From Parapedobacter tibetensis (GTDB lineage: Bacteria > Bacteroidota > Bacteroidia > Sphingobacteriales > Sphingobacteriaceae), in the NCBI RefSeq assembly GCF_024643205.1, contig NZ_JAMKQJ010000002.1:186001-250000 (forward strand): a DNA stretch of 64,000 bases, read 5' to 3'. Below, piece by piece: positions 61,713 through 64,000 of the stretch; within the stretch, counting starts at the first letter, position 1, and each line of letters opens with the position of its first letter. The notes beneath the pieces are model-generated. The model was not told where the DNA came from and did not search any database. It worked only from the letters and a program-made list of their open reading frames with translations. Position numbers and translations under genes: made by a program.

Positions 61713-62861
61713 CTATTCATCCCTCAAACTATCCACCGGATTGGCCCATGCTGCCTTGATGACTTGCAATCCTACTGTTGATAGCGCAATCGCTATCGCC
61801 AATTGGATAAATGCGAATGACAAGCATAAGGCCACTAAGGTGATGAGTATCGATTCGATCAAAAACTGAATAAACAACTGTTTTCCAGATTCGCCAAGTA
61901 CTTTTCGTGTGCCTATTTCTACGCTACGGCGCGCTTGTTGTGCGATCGATAGGTTGATGTAATTGATGCTGGCAACCACCATGATGCACCCACCCACGAT
62001 GGCCAAAACAACCAACAGTGATTTTTTGGCGGTGCCGCCGTAATTCATATCGAAGTGCACTTCTTCAAGTGGAAGCAGTTTGAAATTGTAGACATTTGTA
62101 ACACTTGGATCCAGATTCTTGGCAGCCAGTTGCATCAATTTTTGCTCAACAGCCTCTTTTTGCAATGGATGCTGCAAGGAGACGAACACATTGTTTGACG
62201 AATTGATAAACCTCCAATAACTGAAAAACGCATCCATGATGTCCGGTTGCAATGACCGGATGGAGTTCAACGATAGATACAACTCAGCTTTTAAGCTGGT
62301 GTTGCTCCGAGAGTCGTCAATAACGCCCACGACCTTGAAGGGATGCTTGTTATCTACCAGAATGATTTGTCCCATGGGATCCGCATTGCCGAAATACGTT
62401 TCCGCCGACTTCGCGGTTAAGGCAATGGAATTCACCTCGTCTAAATCCTTGGGGTTGCCTTTCAACCAGTCAAAATCAAACAGCTCAAACCAATTGGAGG
62501 AGGCTAAGGCAGCTTGTTGTCCTGTTTTATAGAGCCTCTCCCCGATTTTCAGCGTAAATTCCTGATTGCCCAGTAAAAAGGTGGCGTCCTCCACTTCGGG
62601 CATTTCTGTTTGGGGGGCTTTGTACATCGCATAGGAAGCTCCCTTACTATACTCGGTTTTTTGCAGGTGCAGTTCACTGACCAGCCGGAATGTCCGATCC
62701 GCTTTGGGATGGAAACGATCAAAGCTATGGTGGAAGGCGATATAGGTATACAAGAAAAGACACGTTGCCAGCCCAAGGCCTAATCCCAAAATATGCAGTA
62801 GGGTATATAGCTTGTTTTTGATGATGTTACGCCAGGCGATTTTGATGATGTTTGTTATCAC
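61713..62861 (-). CDS. Internally deleted FtsX/MacB-family permease (382 aa)
   Basis: The first 355 or so residues are a normal family N-terminus: MITNIIKIAWRNIIKNKLYT, TM1, full first periplasmic domain with KGASYAMYKAP, TM2, and the motif VEIGTRKVLGESGKQ near 310. Then, at about SFAFIQLAIA, the protein jumps to the last helix and tail (LSTVGLQVIKAAWANPVDSLRDE). About 400 residues (TM4, TM5, the whole second periplasmic domain, TM6 and TM7) are missing, yet the frame is kept. Its subfamily mates at 1609 and 38500 are 790-794 aa. It may be a non-functional relic or a half-size variant; short identical words at the joint would suggest a slip or recombination. Confidence 0.85.
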   Translation of the reverse strand: MITNIIKIAWRNIIKNKLYTLLHILGLGLGLATCLFLYTYIAFHHSFDRFHPKADRTFRLVSELHLQKTEYSKGASYAMYKAPQTEMPEVEDATFLLGNQEFTLKIGERLYKTGQQAALASSNWFELFDFDWLKGNPKDLDEVNSIALTAKSAETYFGNADPMGQIILVDNKHPFKVVGVIDDSRSNTSLKAELYLSLNSIRSLQPDIMDAFFSYWRFINSSNNVFVSLQHPLQKEAVEQKLMQLAAKNLDPSVTNVYNFKLLPLEEVHFDMNYGGTAKKSLLVVLAIVGGCIMVVASINYINLSIAQQARRSVEIGTRKVLGESGKQLFIQFLIESILITLVALCLSFAFIQLAIAIALSTVGLQVIKAAWANPVDSLRDE

Positions 62862-62942
62862 GGCTTTCAGATATCAGCTTTTGGCCATCAGCTTCAAGCG
62901 CAGTTTGCAAAGATTGTATACAGTTTCTGGCGTCTGAAAGTC

Positions 62943-62977
62943 AGCTGATTGTTGATAGCCAACTGCTGATAGCTTAT
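62943..62977. repeat. Five degenerate 7-nt tandem words (AGCTGAT family)
   Basis: AGCTGAT, TGTTGAT, AGCCAAC, TGCTGAT and AGCTTAT stand in 7-nt register and end at the stop codon of the permease at 62980. A related run (TATCAGC, CATCAGC) lies at 62868-62894 next to the start of the following gene. Confidence 0.65.
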
Positions 62978-62979
62978 AA

Positions 62980-64000
62980 TTACTCATCCCGCAAACTCTT
63001 CGTCGGATTCGTCAATGCCGCTTTGATGGCCTGCGAGCTCACGGTAAACAAGGCGATGACCAATGCCCCAAGGCCAGCCAACGCAAACACCCACCAATGC
63101 AGGTTGGTGTGATATTGGTAGTTGCTCAGCCAGTCGCTCATGATCCACCATGCAATGGGAAAGGCAACGGCACAGGATACCAGTACAAGCACCACAAATT
63201 CGCGGTTGAGTAGGCCGACCAACGACGACACCGAGGCGCCCAGCACTTTCCGGATGCCCATTTCCTTGGTACGCCGCTCGGCGGTGAATGCCGCTAGGCC
63301 AAACAAACCGAGGCAGGAGATGATGATGGAGAGTACGGCAAACACACCTGCAAGTTGCTGAATAAGCATCTCAGACTGGAATTTTTCGTTAAACACGTCA
63401 TCCAAAAACTGGTATTCAAACGGATAGTCTGGATTATTGGCTTTGATGACCTGTTCGATTTGGGCTACGGTTTTGGACAGGTCCACGCCAGCTTTTGTCT
63501 TGATGTTAAGTACGCCCGACGTCGATTCGAATGGGTAGAAAAAAACGGGGTCTGCCGGAGTATAAACGTTGTTGTATACGAAATCCTTCACCACGCCGAC
63601 AACCGTGTAGGGCGCCTCTCCCCAGCGGACTGTCTGCCCGGCAACATTGCCTTCGGGCTTAATGAGTTTGGCAAAGGCCTCATTGATGACAATGCTGCTG
63701 CTGTCGCCCAACATATGGGGCCGAAAGTTACGGCCGTCTACCAGTTGCATGCCCATGGTAGGGATGAAGTCTGCATCGGTATGCAGGATGCCCACAAGCG
63801 CTTGTTTGTTGGGGTCTTTGCCTTCCCAATTCATGCCCCACGTATTCGAGCCGATGTTCAGCACACGCATGTTACTGATTCCTGCGTTTTCCCCTCCACC
63901 GGTTGCGATCAGTTGCTGTTTAATTACGTCGATATGTTCCAGCATTTTTCCGCGTAGCTGGGTGGTGAGTACCTGGCCGCGGTCGAAGCCCATGTCGCGG
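62980..64000 (-). CDS. FtsX/MacB-family ABC transporter permease, 5' part cut by window edge
   Basis: Only the C-terminal 340 residues are present, from RDMGFDRGQVLTTQ, the word that follows TM5 in the family. They hold the second periplasmic domain, then TM6, the motif KEMGIRKVLGASVSS, TM7, TM8 and the tail NPTKSLRDE, where K replaces the usual D/E and T the V. The frame is open to the window end. An internal ATG at 63993 is not the start. It is likely followed in the same transcript by the genes at 62861, 61634, 59239 and 58728. Confidence 0.92.
   Translation of the reverse strand, partial: RDMGFDRGQVLTTQLRGKMLEHIDVIKQQLIATGGGENAGISNMRVLNIGSNTWGMNWEGKDPNKQALVGILHTDADFIPTMGMQLVDGRNFRPHMLGDSSSIVINEAFAKLIKPEGNVAGQTVRWGEAPYTVVGVVKDFVYNNVYTPADPVFFYPFESTSGVLNIKTKAGVDLSKTVAQIEQVIKANNPDYPFEYQFLDDVFNEKFQSEMLIQQLAGVFAVLSIIISCLGLFGLAAFTAERRTKEMGIRKVLGASVSSLVGLLNREFVVLVLVSCAVAFPIAWWIMSDWLSNYQYHTNLHWWVFALAGLGALVIALFTVSSQAIKAALTNPTKSLRDE

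Noticed and set aside
1..64000. tRNA, rRNA, insertion sequence or prophage genes
   Set aside because: None was recognised on either strand; gene-free gaps are explained by control elements, repeats or nothing identifiable.

Overview
The window is Bacteroidota DNA, most likely Sphingobacteriaceae-like; the genus cannot be fixed from sequence alone. The evidence is a SusC/SusD pair, Bacteroidota promoter words (TTTG-N19-TAnnTTTG), lipoprotein signals of the FQSC/VQSC type, and above all long runs of about 800-residue FtsX/MacB-type ABC permeases that start MIKNYFKTAWRNL-like and end NPVxSLRDE.

Roughly 39 of the 64 kb is minus-strand permease genes: 17 in all (13 full length with the standard tail, one with a divergent tail, two cut by the window edges, one internally deleted). 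Each full-length protein is a tandem duplication: TM1, periplasmic domain, three TM helices with an E[IV]GxRKV[LVM]G cytoplasmic motif near residue 315, a fifth TM, a second periplasmic domain, and three more TM helices with a second motif near residue 700. Only one ATPase (48590-49264, LolD/MacB type) is visible. The permeases form operons: A (partial gene at the left edge), B (14124 down to 1609, five genes), C (31892 down to 26963, two genes and a remnant), D (34800-32416, one gene), E (ATPase plus five permeases, 49264 down to 35940) and an operon entering from the right edge (64000 down to 57913).

The heads of operons A-E share one control element. Two 16-bp dyads of the form TGTTC-N6-G[AG]ACA lie exactly 21 bp apart, and the first dyad is exactly 55 bp from a TTTTGG word that resembles the -24 part of a sigma-54 promoter. 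This suggests one regulon under a single activator that is not encoded here. Spacers between permeases hold unusual DNA: degenerate 7- or 8-nt tandem words, a covarying 79-bp hairpin element in two copies, and a hairpin/short-ORF leader repeated in several 5' regions.

Between operons B and C lies a plus-strand sugar locus: a lipoprotein, a divergent GntR-type regulator with a clear operator, MurQ etherase, a GH89 alpha-N-acetylglucosaminidase, SusC, SusD and a FucP-like MFS transporter. It looks like uptake and breakdown of amino-sugar glycans or MurNAc compounds. An AAA/DUF4143 ATPase follows; its last codon and stop run into the first codons of a destroyed permease gene. A small-protein/nucleotidyltransferase pair with its own palindromic operator sits between operons D and E.

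From 49.8 to 59.2 kb the content is mixed: a GT39-like membrane glycosyltransferase, a remnant of a dienelactone hydrolase gene, a DUF4886 SGNH-like protein, an operon of DUF4870, zinc-ribbon and LRR-DUF1963 proteins, a divergent TPR/HTH membrane-linked regulator, and a TonB-C-like protein plus TPR lipoprotein overlapping the end of a permease gene. No rRNA, tRNA, CRISPR array or intact insertion sequence was seen.
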